This document shows, one piece after another, positions 11,651-21,748 of a DNA stretch of 64,000 nucleotides. The notes beneath the pieces are model-generated. The model had not been told where the DNA came from. It worked only from the letters and a program-made list of their open reading frames with translations, and made no database searches. Each line of letters begins with the position of its first letter. The first letter of the stretch is position 1. Location: assembly GCA_014925825.1 (NCBI GenBank), contig JACGCK010000002.1, positions 992,001 to 1,056,000 on the forward strand. Reading direction: 5' to 3'. Made by a program: the position numbers and the translations under genes. The DNA comes from Pholiota molesta (lineage: Eukaryota; Basidiomycota; Agaricomycetes; Agaricales; Strophariaceae).

Positions 11651-13315
11651 CTATGCAAGGGAAATCTGGTCTGAGTGTCGGGGGATGTCGGGAATCTTTG
11701 GGAGTTCTCGTGGGAGTGGGATCCTGGGACTGCTAGAAGGAGCCGTCTGTACGTCCAATTCAAGGTCGCTACTTGGAACAGCGGATACCATGCTCCTCAC
11801 TTCTGCATTGAATGCAGGATCGAACTCTTTGAATCGGTCCCGGAGGTGGAAGAGTGCGAATGAGGGAGGGGCCACCGAGCGTGGACAGGGGATTGCTGGA
11901 AAATGTTGGATGACCGATCCCAAAGTCGACACCGAGTTCACGAATTGACGCCCTTTGCCTATAAACATAAGTGAGCCAATGATTCCGAATGCATGAGAGA
12001 TCTGTGGCGCTGGTTACCGGTTACACACCATTTCGTCGTTCGTAATTGAGCCAGTCTTGTGTAGATCGTCGTGCTGCTTGCCGTCCAAAGACCGAGCCCG
12101 AGAGTACAGTGGATGCAGTGGAGGATCGGCTGAGAGTTTGAGATGAAGTCATCCCTGTACTAGATCCATCTGATGGACATGTAGAGTATGTCGATGGCGC
12201 ATACCGCTGGGTGTTCGTGACGATGATGATGGGTGTATAGTGGATGGCAAGACATCACTTTGAATAGAGTCTCTGTGTGCTCCATTGATCAGAATGCTGG
12301 GTATTCGGCGAAGTGGGCTCAAGGGTGGAAGTTCTTCATTAATGGTGCCGCTGGCCTCCGCCCACAACACCGCGTCCTGGAATGATTGTCTATGCATGCT
12401 GGCCATACATTGATGAGTTGCAAGCGGCTTTGCAGGGGTTTGGGAGAGTTGCCTGAAGTCTTGGATGTTCGGGTACCTTTGAGTGAACGGTTCTGCGGGA
12501 GGCTCATCGAGTGCCTGTCAGAATTTCCTTCTTTATATTCTCCATCGGACGACGGTCGGATGTGTAAAACCTCTGGGCAGCCGTCCCCCCACGAGTCGTC
12601 AGATGCATTTTCTATGTCTTCCGAGATAGAAGGGACAGGTTTTGGTAACACGATACCCATGCCCGATCCCAGAAGAAGGAAAATTAAGGAGGTCGAAGTC
12701 AGCCAAGTACCATTTCCTATTTGCACGGAGGCGTTGGTGTTGGCAAATGCCTTCCGTACTGAGAAAAATAGCGCGAGATCGACAGTGAGCGACGCGATGA
12801 CGAACAGGCCCAACAGAACAATGGTTTCGACAATCCATCGGCCCAGCGAACTGTTTTGGAAATTTGAGCACAAAATGATCGTAGCCGTTACAAGAGCGAG
12901 GACAAACGCTACAACGTGCAGCGTCAATCCCTTAGTGAGTGTCGAAGAAATTTCCGGAAGTGGTACAGATCCCGTGAAAAGGAGATCATCTAGGTAGTTC
13001 GATAGAAGTTCAGTTAAACATCGAAGTTGTTTAGAGTGTATGATAGGTATGCACCTAATTGATAGCCTGTTACTCCCGGGGAGCATTCCTTCGCTCCGTC
13101 CAATTCCAAACAAAGCCCAAACGTCCCCAGAGTGACCACTTCGGGAATGGAATTGAAAGTTATTTTCACGAAGTAGACTGTGTCGATATAGGGATACTGA
13201 ATGCGGCGAAAAACAGGAGAAAGACCGCAGAAAGAACGAAGACAAAAACGGTGGCACGGAGCACATTGAGCCGAGAACGAGAAGATAGCATGTCGTTGAA
13301 AGGAAGGTAATTCAT
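11651..13315 (-). CDS. PalI/Rim9-type four-TM membrane protein, copy 1
   Basis: SUR7/PalI-family protein; the family includes Rim9/PalI, which acts with the alkaline-pH sensor at the plasma membrane. Transmembrane segment 1 is LRATVFVFVLSAVFLLFFAA. The ectodomain carries VTLGTFGLCLELDGAKECSP, the family's G-T-x-G-x-C signature. An intron follows, then PLPEISSTLTKGLTLHVVAF begins TM2, TM3 is IVETIVLLGLFVIASLTVDL, and TM4 is STSLIFLLLGSGMGIVL. A long Ser-rich cytosolic tail continues through DWLNYERRN, an intron and FHLRDRFKEFDPAFNAEV to a stop at 11651. Frame shifts occur near 13183 (a T missing from a TT run), near 12400 and near 12200. The start may be 13315 or 13291. A second copy lies about 4.6 kb further on. 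Confidence 0.78.
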
Positions 13316-15544
13316 GGCGAATGAGCGGTTTGTCCGGAGGGATAGTGTAGGCTGTCGTAGGGGATGTGTGTGCATCTACTCGGTGGTCGGCAGCAGAAAC
13401 GCAATGGATGTTCCAACCAATCCTTTTCTAGAGAGACGATTGTCGAAAGAGGATCGTCCGTCAGAGGTGCGCTCGTGGGTTGTCGGGGAGGAAACCAGAA
13501 CAACAATTCGCGGCGTAGCCCTTCTAATTATACGGCTAAAGATTGTCTATATCACTTATCGCGGCCATATGCAGGCTGTAGTAAGCACTGGCTTCCTGTG
13601 ATTGATATATGATTCGTCTTCAGAATGATATATCTGACTAGCTGAGATGCAAATGCGGCACAATCCAGTGCCCATGTCAAGCTGACAACAGATGATATTG
13701 TCCAGCGACCGTATTTTGTGCCACTGGCAGACATTAGACGCCAAAAATCATGATGGGCTCGATTTATAATGCCCAGGAGGAAGTCGCCATTTTGCATGCC
13801 GGCGTTCTAGTGCGAAAGCAAGGGAAGAGATGATCAGTCAGACCATTGATCGAAGATATACAGAATCTGGGGATAACTCCTTAGCTTCTAGTGGCACAGT
13901 GAGTGAATCTGGTGGCTTACTGGCTGTCCGGCGGAGGCCGACGAGAGCATGAGGAATTATGAACAGCGCGAATGCTTTGAGTCGAGTCAGGATGTCAGCG
14001 CATATGTTATCGAGAGCGCTCGAGTCCTTTGATCAATAGGAAGGTTGATGTCGCCCTCTGGCTAGGCTCTGGCTGTGTGAGTTGGTGTTCAAGATCAGTC
14101 GCATTCGTGAATTGATCCGTCTGTCGGACATACCGAGTTCCCATTCCGGCAATGTCTGTGCTCTTCAAAATGATTCTGCGCTACCTGTGAAATGAAAAGC
14201 TCTGCTGAAGCCCATAATCCGCTTTAAAATGCCACTTTGGCGCCACTTAAGGCAATGCAGGCAAGATATTGCAGCCCGAGTGATGCACAATTTACAGGAC
14301 CAATCAATAAATCAAAGTGAATACACATACACCACGCATGCTGGAGCCTTGCCAAAATGTAGCACCAAGCACTATCTCAAAGATCTGCGGGTGCTTTACT
14401 GAAATATCCTCCACGCAGTCAGTCAGGATTTCCGTCTATCATGTCCTTTCAGCTGCAATAGATGGTCTTAGTGCATTACACCGGAGGCAAAGTAGTGATC
14501 TCTGGAAGAAAGAACAGCCCCTTCGTCCCTCAAGAGCGTTGTGTCTTGTTGACATGGAGCATGGCGTGGAGGGGCCAAGGCTGTTGGGAATTTGCAAATA
14601 ATCGAGTTTAAAGATGAAAAGGAATAGGAAGCTCGTCGGAGGCTGCGGAGAGCCTGTAGTGGATCTTTGCCTGTATTCAAAGCATTGAACAAATAATAGC
14701 TAAGTGGCACAAGGTTTTACGCACTGGTATCTTCCTTTGGAATAAGTATGTGAATGCCGACGAAGAGGCATATGAGCTAGGGGTAAGCGGTAATGAAATA
14801 TCGCGCCCATCGAAGACACTACCAGAGTAGCTTTTACGAATTGGTGACACATGCATGACTAGGGGTCTCGATATTACTAGTAGGCGCAAAAACAATTTCA
14901 ATGGGACCAGGTCCAAGAAGTGCTGACATGGCCTTTGGTGGTGCAAATCGAAAGTCGAGTTGGAGGAGATATATCGATGGAATGAATAGTGCGCCGAAAA
15001 CTGAGAGGAAGAGGAAGAACGATGCGATACATGTCCCAATGAGAGGGAAAATGTAATATCTGCCCTCTGGTCCTATTAGTATCCGGTGGTGCAAAGAATC
15101 GATCATAGGGGGAAGGATCCAGAATCATGAGGAAAGAACGAAAAAGCGGCGGACATTGGGTCGCTATCAGGGATTCCAAACTTATAGTGTGTCGTCGAGG
15201 TCGTTCTGAAGATCATCATATGTATCCAAGTATGAAAAGAGATATTGGCTGTTGGCAAGCAAGGTGGCGTCGGCGTCGCGCAGAAAGCATCACCGGAGCG
15301 CTTATTCAGCCCCGGTTCTTGCCGAGGGCGATCCGGCGATCCTTCAATAAACAGCCTTGCTTTTCCAAATTTCCATTCCCAATCGACTATGCACGAGTTC
15401 GATATCGTCTATCAAAGCGGCCCTTTTACGCTATCTACTATCTTCTACTATCAGTGCGCATGCACGCACAACAAACAACAATTTCACATCGTATCGGGAT
15501 TCGGCAAAGACTTCTAAATAAAAGCTCCTTATCTTCGAACCAAC
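13316..15544. other. region with possible decayed membrane-protein remnants, no confident gene
   Basis: On the minus strand two pieces look membrane-like. One, about 14834-15106, reads PLIGTCIASFFLFLSVFGAL then FIPSIYLLQLDF, resembling the first TM of the two PalI proteins flanking this region. The other, about 13560-13800, reads RWTISSVVSLTWALDCAAFA. No set of introns joins them, and the G-T-x-G-x-C ectodomain signature is absent. It could be a degraded third PalI copy, an unrelated membrane gene with many sequence errors, or chance. The last 400 bases hold the promoter of the agmatinase gene. Confidence 0.3.
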
Positions 15545-17388
15545 TTGAGAGAGACACTTGGACCTCAAGATGTATCATCCTCTGAGAACTTTGTGTTGGC
15601 TGCTGTACTCGTTCGAGCATTTGGACACCAGCACCATTCAGCCGATCCGCTTGATTCGCAGTTGCCTGTGTTTGTCCAGGATCCTATTCTTGCCAGGCAA
15701 CAACCATTTACAGGACCGACTTGGATAGAGAAATATGGTCCACAAATTGACTCTACCTTCTCCGGTCCTCTGTCGTTCTCTCATTTGCCTTATACGCGAT
15801 GCTTGGACAACGCGACACCAAATATGACATTGCGATTCTTGGCCTACCGTTCGACACTGCAACGACCTATAGACCTGGGTATATTGAATTCTCCGATTGC
15901 CGTTACATTCGTTTCTGAACTCGTTACTTATTAGAGCTCGCTTTGGTCCATTTGCCATCCGTTCTGGTAGTCGGAGGCAGAGAGATGCCCGAGGATACAC
16001 CCTATCTTGGGCTCATGATCCCTTCGCGGCAGGGCAGACGATTATCGACTGTGGAGATGTGAGTTCATAGTGCATCTCTGCCACTACATTGGTTTGTGAT
16101 CGTATCCTAGGTCCCAGTAAACCCTTCGATAACGCGCTGGCTATTGATCAGATGGAGGTGGCATATTCCACGCTCCTCGCTCGAAGTGCTGCGCGCGACG
16201 CTGAATTAGCACCCGTCACAAGTTTATTTTCCAAAGATGGGCTAGAACATCCGCGGATTATCAGGTAACAGTGATATGTTTCCTCAGATTCCAGTGCTAA
16301 GAAAAGTTGACCCCAGTCTTGGAGGCGATCATACTATTGTGAGCAGAGGCATGCGATTGGTCCATGATGTTTTGATACTCATTGCCAATCTAGGTACTCC
16401 CAATTTTACGCTCCTTGAACAAGGTCTATGGTCCTATTTCAGTCATTCATTTTGACGCCCATTTGGTGAGTTTCTTGTATTGACTTTGCGAAAGTGTTGA
16501 TCTAAACTACGCTGTAGGATACCTGGCCCGCCTATCCAGGACAAACAACCGATCAGTCTAGAATCACTCATGGAACCTTTTTCTATATTGCTCAGGAGGA
16601 AGGTTTGCTGGGGAATAATAGCATCCATGGAGGAATCAGATGCAAACTTGCAGTAAATCCCTTTTTTCAATATCTGATTGACAGTTAATTAAACTCTCTA
16701 GGGCACGAGTGACCTTGACAATGACGCGGAAGTGGGATTCCAGGTAATCTCGACGGACGATATCGATGACTTGGGAATTCCAACAATCATTCGGAAAATA
16801 AGACAGCGCATTGGAGACAGCCCGGTTTATCTGAGGTATTTTCCATCTACTTTCATAGCAAGCAATGATTGACACATACACAACCAATAGTCTCGATATT
16901 GATGTGATAGGTAAGAAGAGTCTAATCGCAACCTTTTAGTCGCTTTTTTTGCTAAGATAATAATTAATCATGCAGACCCTGGTTTGGCGCCCGCTAGTGA
17001 GTGATCCATATCTTGCATAATGCACCTCATCTGATCAGCCACTGCGTAGCTGGTACCCCCGAGGCCGGTGGTTGGACAACCCGCGAACTTAACGAATTAT
17101 CCGTGGTCTTGCTGGACTCAACTTTGTGTGCGTACATCATATTAACTTTACCAATCAGTTCTTTTGTTGATGCAATTCCTATCCATACAGTGGTGCTGAC
17201 ATCGTGGAGGTGGCCCCTGCCTATGACAACGGTCAGTAATTCTTGAAAATTCTGTCAATGATGATCAGAAGGGTAAACATATCGCATTTACAGCGGAAAT
17301 TACTGGAATTGCTGCAGCAGACTTTGTGCACGACTTCTTATCCATGCTTACGACTAAAGCGCCTCCGACGAAGCCTGGCCATCATTAG
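15545..17388 (+). CDS. Secreted agmatinase-family ureohydrolase
   Basis: Manganese ureohydrolase (arginase/agmatinase fold), expected to hydrolyse agmatine or a related guanidino compound to urea. The N-terminus has a signal-peptide-like ENFVLAAVLVRAFGHQHHS, as in fungal extracellular agmatinases. The core starts at YDIAILGLPFDTATTYRPGA, spliced to RFGPFAIRSGSRR. Metal ligands are visible in GGDHT (16321-16335), in HFDAHLDTW across an intron, and in SLDIDVIDPGLAPATGTPEA. The end is EITGIAAADFVHDFLSML. There are about ten short introns. A frame break near 17091 is explained by one A missing from a run before RIIRGLAGLNFV, and there is another possible one in the signal peptide. The start codon is uncertain (15545 or 15570). 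Confidence 0.82.
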
Positions 17389-17911
17389 GCCATGACCATC
17401 CGGCGTCCCATTTTCCTCTGGGAATCTCCTTGTGGAGGGAAGATCTTCTGCACTCGATGGCATCCTCCTCCCAATGAGCAAATTACTGTCATACATATGT
17501 AAAATAAAGATGTGACTTTACAAGCCTGAAAGTGTTTGCTCGATCGAACTTGTGGCAACGGATCCAATTTCAAAAAGCAAAGTAAGTAGCAAAAGGAGTT
17601 GATTTTCTTGTACTGCAAACTATTACAGTTATTACAGATAAAAGGTGCAACCTGGCAGTGATAGACGACAGAAATGAGCGAAATATATATTCCAAAATAG
17701 CTTCGTAAGTAAATGAAGTCCATGGTCGTTGTAAAATAAATAGACAAGAAGAAAGATCATCATCATCGTGTTCCATCCTGCAAGATCAAGATGGATGTGG
17801 TATCAAAGTATCAACAAATATGTAGTAATATTTATACATCCAAGCGTCGCAAAGGCGACCAGAACAAACGTTGTCTGGAACCAGATCAAGGACATTGTGG
17901 ATAACTTATAC
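17389..17911. other. convergent 3' intergenic region
   Basis: AT-rich spacer between the ends of the agmatinase gene (plus) and the second PalI gene (minus). Nothing else is seen. Confidence 0.55.
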
Positions 17912-19714
17912 TTATCGCTTGCCCCAGTTTCCAGTGACGCCTGACGCCCCCGTCTCGTAACCAGGCGGCGCGTCTTCCTGCGATGCGCCCGGCTGTGCCC
18001 GAGGCCCGCCTACAGGGCTCCGTAGCGGCTGTGGTGAGTACGCTAGGCCGGTGTTGATGGGCGGAGGCGATTGGGTGAGGGTAGGTTGGCCGTAGCCGTA
18101 TCCGCCTGGCGTGTTGTGGTCTTCCAAGGGCGGGACGTAGTTCGAGCCGTAGCCGTCGCCGCCGAGGGTGTACCCACGATCATGCTGTGGTGGGGGTGGG
18201 GACGTCGATTGATGGTTTAGGTATGGATTAGGTTGCACTGGCGCAGCAGCACCGTATGGATCGTGGTAGGATGAGGGCTCCGCATAATGGGACTGTTGTT
18301 GGGGTTGGGCGGAATATGGGTCGTACTGGATTGCGGTTGGGCAGGGTAAGGATCATATGAGAGTATGCAGTAGCTTGCTGGTTGTGTCCCACAGCTGTAT
18401 GATCTAAAGAAGAAAAAAAAATCAATATGGAGAAAATCAAAAGGATATAGATTTTGACATACATGACGATCCGCCCGCAGTATGACCATATCCGGCTCCT
18501 GGATATATTGGCCCGGAACTGCGAACGTCCACTAGGCTTTTCAACATTATTGTACGCAGCATAAGGCGATGCGCCATAGCTATCTTGGCTGGGCATCGAC
18601 TGCTGTGGCCCTGGACTGCGCCGTGCATTGTTGCTGTAAACCGAAGGCGCATATGCGCTGGGCTCTCGGTGAGGTGGGTAGGTGTTGCTGCTTGGGGTTT
18701 GAGGTTGCGAAGGTCCGGCGTAGTAGTCGTCGATCGTACGTGAGCCGGGCGCACCTTGACGTATCCAGTCGGATGTACTTGGGCGCGTCCTGCCATGGGA
18801 GCTGCTGCCGCAGCAATGGCAGATTGACTGTCGTGGTCATGGTCGTTGTCGAAATAGACCTGGTCGCCGTCAACATGGCCTGTAAGTGGTTGGGCCTCAT
18901 AGAATGCGGGTAACCCAGTTTCAGAGGGTTGTTTCTGTCGGGCCTTGCGGTCTGCTTCTGCCTTGACGGCGTCCAAACGCAATTGTTCTGCATACTTGTC
19001 GGGGCCTGGTCCTGGTTCTGCATCTCTGTTCCACTGGTTAGACTTTCCAGGAGCCCTTGGTCTCGACGATATACAACATCTCCCAAGAGTATAGAAACAT
19101 CCACTGAAGAATAGCAGCAGCCACGCAGCCAGCGTTAGCCAGATAGCGTTGCCAATCTGCGCGGATCCTACGGCGTTGATTCGTGATTTGGCGACGAAGA
19201 AAAGGACAAGATCGAAGATAAAGGCGAACATGGCAACAACAGCGGCGAAGCCTGACACGAAGGTGCTGCAGCATGTCATCGACATTTCGCGGACATGCGC
19301 CAGCAGGCCGAAGACAGCAGATACACCGGCCCCTGCTAGGGCAACAATGTGAAGGACGAGGGCGTATGTGAGCCACTTCACGGCAACTTGAGGAATCTGA
19401 CAGGAAAACTATTTCCAACCAAGCTATTGATATCTACATGAAAAACATAAAATTCTCTGCGTTAGGAGTATGATCTAGCACTTACCCAGCTCGTATCCTA
19501 CCGTGGGCTTCGAACATGTCGTATTCGCCGGTAATTCCAGACAGTATCCCAATGTCCCGAATGTGATGTTTCCTGAGTGGCCATCGACTGAGATTGAGGC
19601 TTTGAGGAAGAAAACGGATTTGAAATAGGGTACACAGAAGGAAACCACAGCCAGTAGGACGGTCGCTACCAGGGTGACGATGAAACCCGGTGTCGCTGGG
19701 CGTATGATACCCAT
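17912..19714 (-). CDS. PalI/Rim9-type four-TM membrane protein, copy 2, PPGY tail
   Basis: Second SUR7/PalI-family protein, on the same strand as copy 1. It starts MGIIRPATPGFIVTLVATVL, runs through TM1 into NITFGTLGYCLEL with the G-T-x-G-x-C signature, and is cut by an intron after VGYEL. The next exon gives DINSLVGNSFPV, then IPQVAVKWLTYALVLHIVAL (TM2), FVSGFAAVVAMFAFIFDLVL (TM3) and IWLTLAAWLLLFFSGCFYTL (TM4). The cytosolic tail is long, rich in Pro, Gln, Tyr and Gly, and carries a PPxY motif (PPGY, 17957-17968) close to its end. Frame breaks occur near 19398, where a single C appears to be missing, and twice in the tail (about 18600 and 18300). PalI proteins work in the ambient-pH pathway; assignment to that role here is by family only. 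Confidence 0.82.
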
Positions 19715-20322
19715 GGCTCAGAATATAGAGTTGGGCTGCCGGAGTCCTCTCTGCTGCTGGGGGTGGTAGGGGAAGAAATAGAGAGGAAGTAGAAAGAAAG
19801 GAGATGAAGGTGGAGAAAACGCTGAACCTTGGCACACTCCCATATCCGGACACCACCAGCCGCACGCACCGCCTCCACCCGCGGCCCCGCTCACCGCCTC
19901 ACTAGCACTCCTGATCTCCACCTCCACCTGAACGCATTCCAATTTTATGCAATTGAAACCGCGGCTCATACCTAATGCGTTTATGTTGAATTAATAGGCC
20001 GCAGTCTTGGAATCTTGCTATGGCCACTGATTCTTCAAGCAGTGACCAGCAGAATGTTTTATCGGACACTTGCACGAAACATTTCATTGAGGAAAAGTTG
20101 TTCACTGAGGCTTAGTTGTTGGCAAGAAATCATGGTCAAAAACATTTTAGCAGTCAATTATTTTCTGCTAACCTCTTGGCGCCAATCACTCTGAATGGCA
20201 TGACAGTAGGAGTTAACGCAGCAAGAAATACATATTATGAGAAACCATAGTATGTCATATAGAAACGGAAGTGAACAGATAAATCGTAACAAGGCCCTCA
20301 GATTCCACAAACATATAAACCA
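19715..20322. other. intergenic region
   Basis: 5' flank of PalI copy 2 and 3' flank of the next minus-strand gene. Only short chance frames are present. Confidence 0.5.
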
Positions 20323-21748
20323 TTACATGACCTCTGCCATGCCCGTATATCCACCCTGTCCGGTACTATGCGTAGACACAGGTAGCACATTGGGAACGGC
20401 AGCATATCCTGTATGTCCAGTATTGTGTGTGGAGATTGGTTGATTGGAAGGGAAGTACCCACTGTTAGCTGCGGGCGATGGAACGCTGGAATACATGCTC
20501 GTCCCGAAAGAACCATTATTTCCTGGGAATGTGCTAGGATCGTTGGGGTCCTATAGAATATTGAATGATGAGCAGGCTGTCTTTATTTCAACCACAAGGA
20601 AGTCTCACATAAAGTTTAGGCGCAGGGGTGTTGGCAAGAGTCGCGGCTTCATTCGGAGAGCCGTCAGAGACCATTAACTTTTCGTCGAAAGCTATCGGAG
20701 GTGATCTTTGTTGGCGACGACTGCGAGAAACGAGCCATGCTGCAAGCCCAGCGATGATGGCAAGCGCAGCTATCCCTCCAACGACTCCTCCAGCGATGGC
20801 TCCGGCATTGCTTTTCTTCTTAGATTTCTGGCCTGTAGCGGTGGAACCATTGGAGCCCGTCGAGCTGGTTGGGACAGCAGTGTTAGTAGCTGAAGTCGGT
20901 TGCGGAAGGGCAGTCGATTCAGGTCCAGCTATAGGAAAAATATTTATCAGTTGGGGTACAAAAGACGTAAACAAAGGTATTATGTACTATCTGCCTCTGC
21001 AAGCGCTGGGTTGAAGGTATCCATTCCATTGGCCTTGGTAAAGCAAGTGGTATGTCAGATAGATGAATAAAAGCTGATGTGAGCAGGTATACCGTTGGAT
21101 CCAGATAGGCATAGTGGGGAACAGGAAAGCCGGAGGGAATAGGGAGTGGGAAACTGTATGATCGTCAAAAATAGCTTCAAGTTCAATAGTCTTGAGCCAT
21201 ACACTGTCAGCAGCACTGTAGTGCAATTCTGAGCGTAAAAATTCCACCTGAGAGATAGACACAAAAAAGGTGAGCGTTGAGTACACGTCAGCGCTGAATA
21301 AACATACGTAGATATTATAGCGCCCTGGCACACAGCACAGGCGCTCAACACGTCGTAGAACACTGAACTACATCTACATTGGTTCGCAGCCGTAGGGATG
21401 GGACCTAGATAATTTTCCGTAGCATCCAAGGGTGGAATCGGAAAATCTGATGCGATTTTGTTTAATTCATGATCCCTGTTCAGATAATGAAGCTCGAGAC
21501 TCACCAACACCAGTGCATGCTTCCCCAAGAGCAGACGCAATTGTGCAAGGACTTTGGTTCAAGGAGTTGAATGTCTGGTTGCCCAAATGATATGATATCA
21601 AGGACCAATAAGAAAGGTGATCATCCACAATACACTACCAACATACCCAGTTGAATCCTGCGTTGCAAGTAGGAACTGAACCGAGCGCAACCACAGAGGA
21701 GGGCAAGAAGAAGCCCAGAAGCAGAGCGACTGCTGCGAATTGGGTCAT
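20323..21748 (-). CDS. Single-pass membrane protein with Cys-rich ectodomain
   Basis: Type I membrane protein of a family common in Agaricomycetes, function unknown. The N-terminus is a signal peptide, MTQFAAVALLLGFFLPSSVV. The ectodomain has paired cysteines: FNSLNQSPCTIASALGEACT, then ANQCRCSSVFYDVLSACAVC. After further introns and a Thr/Ser-rich linker comes the TM segment AIAGGVVGGIAALAIIAGLA, preceded by a Lys-rich KSKKKSN and followed by a basic SRSRRQQR stop-transfer. The cytosolic tail ends with GTSMYSSVPSPAANSGYFPS and two similar STHNTGHTGY/STHSTGQGGY units. Surface or wall sensing is plausible, but there is no direct evidence. The middle ectodomain exons (21000-21350) are less certain. 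Confidence 0.72.
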
